A DNA stretch of 25,735 bases from RGIG5952 sp045603485 (GCA_045603485.1 JAZUMF010000052.1:1-25735); one strand, 5' to 3'. Shown: positions 7,303 through 16,936, counted from the first letter of the stretch. Program-made: numbers and translations. Notes: generated from the letters alone by a model not told the origin.

Positions 7303-9957
7303 TTAAATATCATCGGAAGCATCTTCCGAAACCTGCTCTTCCCCTTCTTCAGACAACGCCGAAGCGTCGTTACCCGAATTAGTTGGAATCTCACCGTCAA
7401 GATCAATCAGAATCTCTCGAGGCAATGCTCCGCGCGACGGGCCGACAATGCCTCTTTCCTCAAGCTGGTCAAAAATCCTTGCAGCTCGGTTGTAGCCGAT
7501 AGCCAAGGCTCTCTGCAGAGACGAAGTTGATGCGCGGCGCGTACGCTTGATAACCGCAATAGCCTGATCGTAAAGCTCATCCGTGCCGTCATTGGCGGCT
7601 ACGCCATCGCCAGGAGCCCCGCCAGCATCCGAAGAGCGAGAGGCGCCATCCGCAGCGGCCCCGCCCTTATCGGAAACACCGGCCGCCTCAAGCTGACTTT
7701 GAGCCTCCGTGTCATACTTAGGCTGCGCTTGAGTACGGATAAAGGATGTTACAGCCTCTGCGTCCGCATCGGTAATAAATGCGCCCTGGGCTCGTACAGT
7801 CATGCCGGTACGGGGATTCAGGAAAAGCATATCGCCCTTACCGATTAGCGAATCGGCACCCATTCGGTCTAGAATAACCTTACTGTCATTTTTCTGAGCG
7901 ACCTGGAAGGCAACGCGTCCGGCAATATTTGCCTTGATTGTACCTGTAACGATATTGACGGTGGGGCGCTGCGTCGCCAATATCAAATGGATACCGACGG
8001 CACGGGATTTCTGGGCAAGGCGTGTAATGCCGTCTTCGATTTCCTTCTTGACCTGAAGCATCAGGTCAGCCATTTCGTCAATTACTATGACGATGTATGG
8101 CAACTTGTCTGGATACTGGCTCGTCTTAGATGGAGCGGGGCCGCCCTCCATACCCTCAAACATATCCTGCTGAACGGCGACTTTATTCCTGTTATTGAAC
8201 GATTCAATATTCTTTACACCGACCGCGCTGAGCATCTTATAGCGTTTTTCCATCTCGTGGATTGCCCACAAAAGACCCAGAGCGACCTTTTTAGGCTCGG
8301 TGATTACAGGGACAACAAGGTGTGGAATTGAATTATACCCAGTAAACTCGACAACCTTAGGGTCAACGAGAATAAGCTTGAGCTCGTCCGGAGTACGGGA
8401 CATCAAAAGACCGGTAAGCATAGCATTCATGCAAACAGACTTACCTGAGCCTGTCGCACCGGCCACCAGAAGGTGAGGCATCTCAGCGAGATCTACGACC
8501 AGATCGTGACCGCTCGCATCCTTACCGAGGAGCAAAGGAAGCTTAAGTTTCTTTGATTTTTCGCGCCATGTAGGACCATCGAGAATTTCACGGACAGTCA
8601 CCGATCGAGCGGTCTTGTTAGGCACCTCAATGCCACACACGCCCTTTCCGGGAATTGGAGCCTCAATACGCAAAGACTTAGCCTTGATACGCATCGCAAG
8701 AGTCAAGTCCATCGAAGCGACTTTCTCAGGACGGATTCGCGGTGCCGGCTGGAACTCATAGGTTGTAATGACAGGTCCCGTCTCAATATGGGTGATTGTA
8801 CCGGGAACATCGAACTCCGAAAGAGTCTCTGAAATCAAACGCGCCGTCTCCTCGGTATCACCGCAATCAGCCTCGCCTTTGAGCATCGGGGTCAACAAAT
8901 CGATTGAGGGCAATTCATACGGCTTGTCAACCGGGATAATTGTAGCCTTTTCTTCTGAATCGGCAATAGAAAAGGGTGAAGGCATCGGGCTCTCATGGCG
9001 CGAGGGAGAAATAGGCACGGCGTTGCGGCTCTCGGCATTCTGCGATTCTTCCTCCGCGGCACGGCGAGCATCCTCTGCCCTACGGTTTTCTTCAGCCTCG
9101 CGATCCAGACGGAGCCGTTCCTTTTGCAGTTCGTATTCACGCTCCTTGGCAAGTCGAGCCTCCTCTTTAAGGCGCTGCTTTTCTTCCTTTTCAGCGCGGC
9201 GCGCTTCGCGTTTGGCCTCCTTCTCAGCGCGAATACGCTCCTTTTCAGCCTCTTTTTCAGCCTTTAGCCTATTACGCTCTTCTTCCTTGAGAGCCTTAGC
9301 CTCTTCACGGAGCCGCTTAAGCTCCTCAAGCGTCGCACGCTCTGCGGCATCGGCCCTTGCTATGCGACGGTTCTCAATCTTGTCTATGAGAAACACGCCG
9401 AAGGCACGCCAATTCTCCCACCCGATTCCAAAGAGCAAAGCGACGACAATCAACGATAAGAAAAATATGACGCTTCCGACAGTCCCCAGCAATGGAACAA
9501 AGAGCTTGGTAGCGAAAAGCCATGCAAAGCAACCACCGCTGCTGCGGATATTCAAAGCCTCGACAAGACGGCTGAAACCGACCATCTCGATGATTGAGCA
9601 TAAAGATACCAGAAACAATAGCGCCCAGAAAAATTTTCGCCACGGATGTACAAGCTTTCCCATTATCATCAAAAAGCCGAAGAGGAGCATCCAAAAAGGC
9701 AGGGTCCAAAGACCTAAACCGAAGAGCATATACCCCGCATATGTCCCCCATGCACCGGCCATACCGACCAGATTATGGACCACTCCACTAGTGGCATGCA
9801 AAGCGGGAATATCATGCCAATCATAGCTCCACAGACTTAAAAATGAAAAACAGGATAAAAGGAAAAGCAAAACACCTACGACAAGTCGAGTTAAAAGACT
9901 CGGCTCGGAAGGCTGTTTTTTTATTTTTCGATTATTTTTAGTATTACTTCGAAGCAT
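7303..9957 (-). CDS. ftsK: DNA translocase FtsK
   Basis: This 884-residue protein is a membrane-anchored chromosome pump that acts at the division septum. Four hydrophobic segments lie in the first 180 residues (about 23-44, 74-99, 107-126, 152-178). They are followed by a very charged Glu/Arg/Lys/Ala helix (about 190-305) as linker. The motor has Walker A GATGSGKS (500-507) and Walker B IVIVIDEMADL (about 622-632). The gamma winged-helix domain that reads polar DNA motifs is at about 793-853 (SSLQRALAIGYNRAARIFDQ...GPSRGALPREILID). An acidic tail ends the protein. ATG 9957 is preceded by AGGTGA at good spacing and by a sigma70-like promoter. It heads the run ftsK-rodZ-rimO-helicase-SWIM. Confidence 0.96.
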   Translation of the reverse strand: MLRSNTKNNRKIKKQPSEPSLLTRLVVGVLLFLLSCFSFLSLWSYDWHDIPALHATSGVVHNLVGMAGAWGTYAGYMLFGLGLWTLPFWMLLFGFLMIMGKLVHPWRKFFWALLFLVSLCSIIEMVGFSRLVEALNIRSSGGCFAWLFATKLFVPLLGTVGSVIFFLSLIVVALLFGIGWENWRAFGVFLIDKIENRRIARADAAERATLEELKRLREEAKALKEEERNRLKAEKEAEKERIRAEKEAKREARRAEKEEKQRLKEEARLAKEREYELQKERLRLDREAEENRRAEDARRAAEEESQNAESRNAVPISPSRHESPMPSPFSIADSEEKATIIPVDKPYELPSIDLLTPMLKGEADCGDTEETARLISETLSEFDVPGTITHIETGPVITTYEFQPAPRIRPEKVASMDLTLAMRIKAKSLRIEAPIPGKGVCGIEVPNKTARSVTVREILDGPTWREKSKKLKLPLLLGKDASGHDLVVDLAEMPHLLVAGATGSGKSVCMNAMLTGLLMSRTPDELKLILVDPKVVEFTGYNSIPHLVVPVITEPKKVALGLLWAIHEMEKRYKMLSAVGVKNIESFNNRNKVAVQQDMFEGMEGGPAPSKTSQYPDKLPYIVIVIDEMADLMLQVKKEIEDGITRLAQKSRAVGIHLILATQRPTVNIVTGTIKANIAGRVAFQVAQKNDSKVILDRMGADSLIGKGDMLFLNPRTGMTVRAQGAFITDADAEAVTSFIRTQAQPKYDTEAQSQLEAAGVSDKGGAAADGASRSSDAGGAPGDGVAANDGTDELYDQAIAVIKRTRRASTSSLQRALAIGYNRAARIFDQLEERGIVGPSRGALPREILIDLDGEIPTNSGNDASALSEEGEEQVSEDASDDI

Positions 9958-9973
9958 TTTTTCACCTGCTTAT

Positions 9974-10002
9974 ATTATACAATTGAGACAGCACATAATC
10001 AA
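9974..10002 (-). promoter_or_regulatory. Sigma70-like promoter upstream of ftsK
   Basis: On the minus strand TTGATT (10002-9997) and a perfect TATAAT (9979-9974) are 17 bases apart, just ahead of the AGGTGA ribosome site and ATG of ftsK. It lies in the 93-base gap after the lyase gene, so the ftsK run can be transcribed on its own. Confidence 0.65.
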
Positions 10003-10050
10003 TGCTCAAATGTAAAATTTTCGGTAAAAAAACGCTTGTTTTTCAAAAAA

Positions 10051-11649
10051 TCAAACAATCGGACGAATTTCATACCGATAATTTGCATTTTTTGGCGCAT
10101 AGCCATGCGAAATTCTCAAGGAAAATACCTTCCCTGAAACGATTTCCTCATCCAGAGCCTGCATAAATTCGGAGAAACTTCCGCTTCTATCGGCGACCTC
10201 AAAGTGCACCGTCTCGCGTGGAGCGTAAACGATATATTCAATATTGCCGTTGCGAATGCAAATTTCATCAGGCTTCTCGTAGACGACCGCAGCATTATCG
10301 CAGGCCAGCGACTCTTCAATGCTGGTCATCACCTCATAACCGTCATCTTCAGCGGTAATTCCGCTACCCTCGCACAACACGCCGTTTTCCCTAAAAGTCC
10401 ACTTCTTACGGGCAGTCAGGCCTTCGCGTTTGAAGGTAAATGAAAAAACTCCGCCGTCCTCAGTCTCAAAGGCCTCGACATCCTCCGTCTCGTTCATTTG
10501 GCGCTTGCGCTCCAAGGGCTTGCCTGCATAAGCTGTCACACCAGGAACCATACGCCAATCATCCCACAACGGGAAGACATTTTCATATTCGCGTCCCGTG
10601 ACATAAGTGAAAAGCGCACCGTCAGCCATGCACATTCCCTTGGTATTATCCTCGTTAACATGAGTTTCAACGCCGATAATCGTAGCCGTGGAAGCCCTAA
10701 CCGTCGCCATCCAGTTCTCTGTTCGATAGATAGCGTATGCGCTATATGGGAAAGCTCTAAAGCCCTTCCGTGGGGGCAACTCATAGCCCAAAGTCTTGAG
10801 ATCCTCTACCGCCGTCTCAATTGACTTGCATTTATTGCGCTGTGCATTCGGGAAAATCTGTCGACCTAAGCAAGAGACATCAAGCATACCCTTCCAGGAA
10901 ATCCAGCTGTACGCTTCTGAAGCAAGCGAGGCAATGATTGCCTTCTTTTCGCTTGGATAATCAAAGACCGTTCCATTCAAATGGCAAAGCAATCGGGAAT
11001 GGTCACAAATAAAGGAAAGCCCGTAATTGCCGAATTGCATCTGCTTGCCATGCTGATGGAAGCTCCAATCCCTGCAAATACCCTCGCCCTCGTCGACGAT
11101 GACCACAACTGACAAAATATCATTCAATGCACCTTTTATCAGTTCTTCGTCACGCAAAAACAGTCCTCGGCAAAAGCGTACTTCCGCCATCCATACAAAG
11201 TTCTGCCCTGTCTTTGCGTATTGCGGCTCTTCGACATTAATCGCCTCCGCAAGCCAGTTTCTTCTGTCGCCATCCAATACAGAGTCTAAAGCCAACGCTA
11301 CGCGGCACAGAATCATCGGCACACCGATTATATTCCACCACCAGTTCGGATTAACAGGATTTAACCGCCGCCAATAATCCAATGACTTCAGCGCAGCCTG
11401 CAGATAATCATCATTCTTATTAAAGTACCAAGCGTACGCCAAATTCAAAGTGTTCCTAATATGACGGCAGCACTTCCAGTTCGAGCGCAAATTTGACTCA
11501 TAATCGATATCGCTCCACGACCCGTCACCGTTAATCGAAGCGACCAAGGCATCAAGATCGCAGCCATTCGCGGCGATCATTGCAGCATGGCCATACTTCA
11601 CATATCGCCCGATAATCGTGTTTATATCTTCTAAACACTTACCATCCAT
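10051..11649 (-). CDS. Polysaccharide lyase family 8 (chondroitin AC/hyaluronate/xanthan lyase type), no signal peptide
   Basis: The 532-residue protein fits the PL8 fold: an alpha/alpha toroid (about 1-300) then a beta-sandwich part. Family signatures are NWWWN (102-106), TGQN (N150), DWSFHQHG...NYG (H200, Y209), LGR (R263) and NEDNTKG (E333), followed by DGALFTYVTGREYENVFPLWDDWRMVPGVT. Asn-His and His-Tyr spacings (50 and 9 residues) equal those I recall for the Asn175/His225/Tyr234 set of Flavobacterium chondroitin AC lyase, and the Arg follows Tyr by 54 as there. PL8 enzymes cleave uronic-acid-containing glycans by beta-elimination. Oddities: the start MDGKCLEDINTII carries no signal peptide, the C-terminal end is about 150 residues shorter than usual, and the second Arg of the GRxxxR motif is absent. 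It begins 15 bases after murJ. The exact substrate is unknown. Confidence 0.8.
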   Translation of the reverse strand: MDGKCLEDINTIIGRYVKYGHAAMIAANGCDLDALVASINGDGSWSDIDYESNLRSNWKCCRHIRNTLNLAYAWYFNKNDDYLQAALKSLDYWRRLNPVNPNWWWNIIGVPMILCRVALALDSVLDGDRRNWLAEAINVEEPQYAKTGQNFVWMAEVRFCRGLFLRDEELIKGALNDILSVVVIVDEGEGICRDWSFHQHGKQMQFGNYGLSFICDHSRLLCHLNGTVFDYPSEKKAIIASLASEAYSWISWKGMLDVSCLGRQIFPNAQRNKCKSIETAVEDLKTLGYELPPRKGFRAFPYSAYAIYRTENWMATVRASTATIIGVETHVNEDNTKGMCMADGALFTYVTGREYENVFPLWDDWRMVPGVTAYAGKPLERKRQMNETEDVEAFETEDGGVFSFTFKREGLTARKKWTFRENGVLCEGSGITAEDDGYEVMTSIEESLACDNAAVVYEKPDEICIRNGNIEYIVYAPRETVHFEVADRSGSFSEFMQALDEEIVSGKVFSLRISHGYAPKNANYRYEIRPIV

Positions 11650-11664
11650 AAAAAAATTCCACTA

Positions 11665-13260
11665 TTATTTCTTCTTTCTTCTTCTTAAATCACAAAGCAG
11701 TTCTCGGATAACCGCAGGATAAAGAAGATGTAAAATCACGCCATAGACGGCGGCACCCAAAGCGACAACAACGCAAATCCCCAAAGCCATACTTATCTTA
11801 GCGGGTAGATAAACCGACAAGAATTGCCGGAGAATGTGGAAGCCGTAATAAACGACACCGCCCATAATTACAGCGGCGGCAAGAGATGAAAATGTTATGC
11901 GGACTGTCGAGGCAAAAGAGAAAAGCCTCGTACCGTTTTCCCTGCATCTCGACAAAATGTAAAACAGAACAAGATACGAAACCGTACTTGAAATTGAAGT
12001 TGCAATTGCGATTCCAATCGGCTTAAGCTCTGGCTTCAGTATCCAGATAAAAAAGAGATTCATAGCGAGATTCAATACAACACCGGCCGTCGCGACGACA
12101 GCCGGGGTTTTACTATCCTTCTTCGCATAGAAGGGCTGCATCGCGATAAGATTCAAGCCCGCGGCTACGAGTCCGACGCTATAGGCTATAAGGGCATTAG
12201 CCGTGCGCTCCGTTGAGAGAGTGTCGAATTGACCAGTCTCATATATCAGTGAAATGATAGGCCTCGCCAAAACTATCATACCGACCGCCGCAGGCATCAA
12301 AATAGCGATAACATTACGGACCGAACGGGCCAAGGTATCAGAAAAGCTTCTGTAATCCTTCGTTGATATAAAACCCGAAAGGGTCGGTAAAAGAACTGTC
12401 GCGAATGCGGTTCCGACAATCGCTAGCGGCAGATAGACAAGCCTGTCAGCATAACTAAGCGCCGAAGGCCCCCACTCGCCAGCCTTCATTGCCAAAATGC
12501 TGTCAAGGCAGACATTTATCTGAACAACGCCCGAAGAGAGCGTCATCGGCAAGGCAAACTTATATACCTGCATCGGCGCCTTGCCGAAAGCACCCTTCAG
12601 CATCAGCCTCAAGGGAACGCAATGACTCTTCAGGGCCGGCACCATAACGAGAACTTGAACAAGACCCGAAACCAAAATCGACCACGAAACGACCTTGATA
12701 CGGATTGTACCCTCCGCTGGCAAAAACGGGCAAATGCAGGCAAGGGCGATTATACAGCAAAAGTTCTGAAAGGCAGGAGCAAGCGACGGCAAGGCGAACG
12801 AACCCAATGAATTCAAGACGCCCATTATCAACGCAGCTAGGCATATCAGCGGCGCATATGGCAGCATTATGCGGAGAAGCGGCATGATTTCGCCCCATTT
12901 ACTGCTCTCCCCGAGCCATGCCGCAATCGGGTATGAAACAAAGATACCCAATGCGCATACCAGGCTCAAAAAGGCAACCATAACACCGGAAACGGTTGAA
13001 GCGAGTCTATCGGCGGCCTCCTTGCCCTCCTTTTCAATCGTCTCCTTGTAGATAGGTATAAGAGCCTTAGAAAGTGCGCCCTCGCCAAAAAGCCGCCTGA
13101 AGAGATTAGGTATGCGATAAGCCACATCAAATGCCGACTTGATTACGCCGGCGCCAAAAAAGTGCGCCAACAGCACCTCGCGGACAAGTCCGCCAAAACG
13201 GCTTATCAAAGTAGCCACCCCTACAATGACGACATTTTGAGAGACACTCTTTTCAGCCAT
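11665..13260 (-). CDS. murJ: Lipid II flippase MurJ
   Basis: This 531-residue polytopic membrane protein belongs to the MviN/MurJ group, which moves lipid II across the inner membrane for peptidoglycan synthesis. The N-terminus matches family signatures: VVGVATLISRFGGLVREVLLAHFFGAG, then DVAYRIPNLFRRLFGEGALSKALIPIY. About 14 hydrophobic segments follow at regular intervals, ending in a basic tail (RRRKKK). The ATG at 13260 overlaps the end of waaF by 8 bases, so the two are probably translated together. The link with WaaF places two envelope-precursor functions side by side. Confidence 0.95.
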   Translation of the reverse strand: MAEKSVSQNVVIVGVATLISRFGGLVREVLLAHFFGAGVIKSAFDVAYRIPNLFRRLFGEGALSKALIPIYKETIEKEGKEAADRLASTVSGVMVAFLSLVCALGIFVSYPIAAWLGESSKWGEIMPLLRIMLPYAPLICLAALIMGVLNSLGSFALPSLAPAFQNFCCIIALACICPFLPAEGTIRIKVVSWSILVSGLVQVLVMVPALKSHCVPLRLMLKGAFGKAPMQVYKFALPMTLSSGVVQINVCLDSILAMKAGEWGPSALSYADRLVYLPLAIVGTAFATVLLPTLSGFISTKDYRSFSDTLARSVRNVIAILMPAAVGMIVLARPIISLIYETGQFDTLSTERTANALIAYSVGLVAAGLNLIAMQPFYAKKDSKTPAVVATAGVVLNLAMNLFFIWILKPELKPIGIAIATSISSTVSYLVLFYILSRCRENGTRLFSFASTVRITFSSLAAAVIMGGVVYYGFHILRQFLSVYLPAKISMALGICVVVALGAAVYGVILHLLYPAVIRELLCDLRRRKKK

Positions 13261-14245
13261 TGCTCAAAAGCTCCTTTAATGCCTCAAAGACCTTGACGGG
13301 AGAGACCGAATTCAAAGCCCTCGTAGCCTCCTCCGACTCCCTTGGAACCGCCCTGGCGTGGCGAACGCCCTCGGCAGCAACAACTCTTGATGCGCCAAGA
13401 GGACCGGTCTTCTCGGGGTCGGTGATTCCGAATATGGCGACAACAGGCGCACCCATCGCCGTTGCAAGGTGCATTCCCCCGCTATCATTGCTGACTACAG
13501 CGCGACATTTGGAAAGAAGCCAGGCAAGCTCGCCCAGCTTTGTCTTCCCGCAAAGATTTACCGCAGCTATTCCAGCCTGAGCCAACGCCTCCTCAACGGT
13601 CTTGCAGTCCTCACTCTCACCGGGAGTTCCGCAAACCAAGACACTCTTAGCAAGGCCGGCCCTTACCGCTTCAGCACCGACCTCGGCAAAATATCTGCCC
13701 GGCCAACGCTTGGAAGGACCTCTTGCCGCTCCGGGAAGGACAATCAACGCGTCCTCAACCCCCGCAATATCCGAATAAGGGGGTAATGCATCCACATTCA
13801 GAGCGGCAGAAGGCGACGGAAGATTCTCCTCCTCGACCCCCATCAGCCTGGCATATTCATATTGCTGATGAGCCTTATCCAACCCGGCAAGAGAAACCCT
13901 GTCCGTTATAAAGAAAAATCTAAATTGCCCGACGGTACCCCTGCACCGCTTAACCTTACCGCGCCAGCAAAGGTGAGCCGAACGAAACGACTGCGGCAAA
14001 ACAATCGCCTCATCACAGCCGAGACGACGGATTTCCCTGACGGCTTCGCGCATTCCCTCCTTGCCAGGCTTAAGAACGACAATGCCGTCGACATCCTTCA
14101 TGAACTTCCAAATGCCCGCAACCGAGGCCTTGGCAAGAACATAGACCTTGTCATCGCCATGGGCATCGCGCCATTTTCGCCATGCCGGCAAAGCCATGAC
14201 TACATCACCGAGCCAATTTGGGGAATGTACGATTATCGTCTTCAT
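13253..14245 (-). CDS. waaF: ADP-heptose:LPS heptosyltransferase (glycosyltransferase family 9)
   Basis: The 330-residue protein starts IVHSPNWLGDVVMALPAWRKW, the typical WaaF/RfaF opening, and carries the GT9 signatures GPSKRWPGRYFAEV and CRAVVSNDSGGMHLATAMGAPVVAIFGITDPEKTGPLG. Enzymes of this kind add heptose to the inner core of lipopolysaccharide on the cytoplasmic face of the inner membrane, so the host is likely LPS-bearing. Heptosyltransferase II is the closest match, though other GT9 specificities cannot be excluded. Start and stop overlap both neighbours: ATGA with prfC, 8 bases with murJ. Confidence 0.9.
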   Translation of the reverse strand: MKTIIVHSPNWLGDVVMALPAWRKWRDAHGDDKVYVLAKASVAGIWKFMKDVDGIVVLKPGKEGMREAVREIRRLGCDEAIVLPQSFRSAHLCWRGKVKRCRGTVGQFRFFFITDRVSLAGLDKAHQQYEYARLMGVEEENLPSPSAALNVDALPPYSDIAGVEDALIVLPGAARGPSKRWPGRYFAEVGAEAVRAGLAKSVLVCGTPGESEDCKTVEEALAQAGIAAVNLCGKTKLGELAWLLSKCRAVVSNDSGGMHLATAMGAPVVAIFGITDPEKTGPLGASRVVAAEGVRHARAVPRESEEATRALNSVSPVKVFEALKELLSNG

Positions 14246-15852
14246 TGCACTCCCGAAGGTGATGTTGTATGAAGATTCGCCTCTGGATTTTTCTCAATGA
14301 AATAATCAAGAGCCCATTGTGTCGGGAAAAGAATAACCAAATTGCCGTCAAGGTCATGGGCAAGCTTCACGCCGATTCCAAGGTAGGCATCGCGGTATTG
14401 CTCCTCCTTAACCCCCAGGTCAAACCAGCGGACAATGGTAAAGGGAGAAGGCTCGATGCGCGGATTTGCGCCATACTCGGCTTGCAGTCTGTGCATGACG
14501 ACATCAAACTGCAACTGACCGACAGCGCCAAGCAAAGATGTATTAAGTCCCGTATCTGCCGTTGTAAATGCCTGCACGACGCCCTCGTCAAGAAGCTGAT
14601 CCAAACCCTCTCTGAACTGCTTCTGCTTGTCAGTCCCGATATTGCGGATAGTGGCAAAGGCCTCCGGTGAGAATCGAGGAATCTCATCATAGCGGATGGA
14701 CGAATCGGTTGTAAGCGTCGCGCCAATCTTGAAAGCCTTGTGCATTACAAGACCGACAATATCGCCGGGAACAGCCGTCTCAACGCTCTCGCGGTCTTGA
14801 GCAAAAAGCTTTTGAGGATATGCAAGGCGTATCGGCTTGCCGCCGTCAGGGTCATTTACAATCATATCCTTTTCAAAGGTGCCTGAGCAGATTCGCATAA
14901 AAGTCAAACGGTCACGGTGGCGAGGGTTCATATTCGCCTGAACCTTAAAGACAAATCCCGAGAAGGTATCAGACGACGGGTCTACCGGCGTACCGTCCTT
15001 AAGCTTGCGAGGCTGAGGCTTCGCGCCATACTTCACAAAATAGTCGAGAAGATGCTGCACGCCGAAGTTGGTAATTCCGCTACCGAAGAAAACCGGCGTC
15101 ACCTGTCCCGCCGCCAATGCAGCCTCGTCAAACTCCTCACCGGCAAGAGAGAGCATCTCAACCTCATCAACCCACTTCTGATATTCATCATCACCCAAAA
15201 GCTCCTTGAGTGATTCATCATAAATGCCCGCGACCTTACTTGCCGCCTTGTGCTTACCGTGTGCAGTACGCTCATAGAGATAAAGCTTTTTCTCCAGACG
15301 GTCGTATACGCCACGGAAGTTCTCGCCGTTGCCAAGAGGCCATGTCACAGGAAATGCGCCAATTCCCAAAACCTTCTCAAGCTCATCAATCAAATCAAGC
15401 GGTTCAAGGGCGGGGCGATCCATCTTATTCATGAATGTAAAGATGGGTATACCGCGAAGTCGGCAAATCTCGAAAAGCTTACGCGTACGCTCCTCGATAC
15501 CCTTTGCCGCGTCAATCACCATAACGACAGAGTCAACCGCCGTCAGAACACGGTAAGTATCCTCCGAAAAGTCCTTATGGCCGGGAGTATCCAAAAGATT
15601 GATTACGCATCCGTCATAGTTAAACTGAAGCAAAGTCGATGAAACCGAAATGCCGCGCTCCTTTTCAAGCTCCATCCAGTCCGAAGTCGTATTTGGCTGA
15701 TCACGGCGTGCACGAACCGACCCCGCAAGCTGAATGGCACCCCCGTAAAGCAGCAACTTCTCGGTTAAGGTTGTCTTACCGGCGTCAGGATGCGAAATAA
15801 TCGCGAAAGTTCTACGCTTGTAAATTTCGTTTTGTCGTTCTTGAGTTGTCAT
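14242..15852 (-). CDS. prfC: Peptide chain release factor 3 (RF3)
   Basis: This 536-residue translational GTPase recycles RF1/RF2 from the ribosome after termination. GTP-binding motifs are SHPDAGKTTLTEK (G1), SDWMELEKERGISVSS (switch region), DTPGHKDFSEDTYR (G3) and FMNKMDRP (G4). The AGSVRARRDQPNTTSDWM segment is typical of RF3 rather than EF-G. Length is normal. Start ATG 15852 overlaps the rlmN stop by 4 bases (ATGA), and its stop overlaps the waaF start in the same way. Confidence 0.96.
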   Translation of the reverse strand: MTTQERQNEIYKRRTFAIISHPDAGKTTLTEKLLLYGGAIQLAGSVRARRDQPNTTSDWMELEKERGISVSSTLLQFNYDGCVINLLDTPGHKDFSEDTYRVLTAVDSVVMVIDAAKGIEERTRKLFEICRLRGIPIFTFMNKMDRPALEPLDLIDELEKVLGIGAFPVTWPLGNGENFRGVYDRLEKKLYLYERTAHGKHKAASKVAGIYDESLKELLGDDEYQKWVDEVEMLSLAGEEFDEAALAAGQVTPVFFGSGITNFGVQHLLDYFVKYGAKPQPRKLKDGTPVDPSSDTFSGFVFKVQANMNPRHRDRLTFMRICSGTFEKDMIVNDPDGGKPIRLAYPQKLFAQDRESVETAVPGDIVGLVMHKAFKIGATLTTDSSIRYDEIPRFSPEAFATIRNIGTDKQKQFREGLDQLLDEGVVQAFTTADTGLNTSLLGAVGQLQFDVVMHRLQAEYGANPRIEPSPFTIVRWFDLGVKEEQYRDAYLGIGVKLAHDLDGNLVILFPTQWALDYFIEKNPEANLHTTSPSGVQ

Positions 15853-16934
15853 TGCTGTTTAGATCGGTTAAGTTTCAACTGTCCGCAAGCTGCTGCCACG
15901 CCACTGCCCTTTGAGCGGCGCAAGGTCACATTCACACCGGCACGCTCCAGCTTACGGGCGAATTTTGCACACACCTCAGGAGAAGGCGTTGTGCCGCTGT
16001 AATGTTCAACAGGGCTAAGAGGAATAAGATTAACCCTACCGCGAACAGGACGGACGATATCAATCAGTTCAGCGGCGTGGGCAAGAGAATCGTTGACCCC
16101 CTCGACAAGAGTATACTCAAAGGTAATTATGCGACCCGTCTTCTCCGTATATTCACGGCAGGCCTCCATCAGTTCCGAAAGAGGCCAAGACTTATTTACC
16201 GGCATAAGCTCATTGCGAAGCTCGTCATTTGGCGCATGGAGAGAAACCGAAAGCTCAACCTGAAGCCCCTCCTCGGAAAGACGCTTTATACCAGGCACAA
16301 CGCCGCAAGTTGAGAGCGTCAAACGGCGCGCTCCGATTGCAAGACCGTTGGCGTCATTCAGAATCCGAATCGCCTTCAAGACATTGTCATAGTTTGCAAA
16401 AGGCTCGCCCATCCCCATAAAGACGACATTCGTAAGCCGCATCGGTGCAGCTTCAAGAGCCGCCATAAACTGACCGACAATCTCCCCTGCCTCGAGATTT
16501 CGCACAAAGCCGCACTTGCCCGTCGCGCAAAAGATACAGCCAAAGCCGCAACCGGCCTGCGTCGAAACGCAAACAGTCGAGCGATCCCTGGCGGGGATGA
16601 TGACAGACTCGATCTTCTCTCCGTCGCGGCACTCCAAAAGAAGCTTCCTAACACCATCGCCGGCCTCGACGAAATCATCGGTTTTCCACGAAGCCAAGTC
16701 GACACGCTCCTCCAGTTGAGAACGCAACGCGACGGGAAGGTTAGTCATTTCCGCAAAAGAATGGACCTTGCGGAGATAAAGCCACTCCCAGACCTGACGC
16801 ACTCTAAACGCAGGCTGCCGCAAATCGCGGAAAATCTCTTCCCATTCAGAGAAGAGCATTCCCCAAGCCAATTTTTTAAGAGCCTGATTCCGGCTATTCG
16901 ACTTACCTTCCTGACAATTCAAAATCCACTCCAC
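15849..16934 (-). CDS. rlmN: Dual-specificity 23S rRNA A2503 / tRNA A37 methyltransferase RlmN
   Basis: This is a radical-SAM enzyme that methylates C2 of adenine. Counting from GTG 16934 (361 residues), the cluster motif is C129xxxC133xxC136 (QAGCGFGCIFCATGKCGF), the second-methyl cysteines are C122 (TVCVSTQ) and C350 (AAACGQL), and NLVE-like/HAPNDELRN motifs are present. The start is unsettled: GTG 16934 has no Shine-Dalgarno and follows the preceding stop by two bases, while ATG 16859 would give 336 residues but trims the first part of the N-terminal helical domain. Family alignment favours a start upstream of 16859. It is translationally coupled to prfC by an ATGA overlap. Confidence 0.93.
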   Translation of the reverse strand: MEWILNCQEGKSNSRNQALKKLAWGMLFSEWEEIFRDLRQPAFRVRQVWEWLYLRKVHSFAEMTNLPVALRSQLEERVDLASWKTDDFVEAGDGVRKLLLECRDGEKIESVIIPARDRSTVCVSTQAGCGFGCIFCATGKCGFVRNLEAGEIVGQFMAALEAAPMRLTNVVFMGMGEPFANYDNVLKAIRILNDANGLAIGARRLTLSTCGVVPGIKRLSEEGLQVELSVSLHAPNDELRNELMPVNKSWPLSELMEACREYTEKTGRIITFEYTLVEGVNDSLAHAAELIDIVRPVRGRVNLIPLSPVEHYSGTTPSPEVCAKFARKLERAGVNVTLRRSKGSGVAAACGQLKLNRSKQQ

Positions 16935-16936
16935 AT

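Noticed and set aside
8768..9826. Long plus-strand frame (352 codons) opposite ftsK
   Set aside because: Its Ser/Arg-rich translation is the complement of the Glu/Arg/Lys helix codons of ftsK; no ribosome site or domain.
10025..10056. AAAAAC-GCTT-GTTTTT dyad after the lyase gene
   Set aside because: Stem is almost only A-T pairs; not a convincing terminator.
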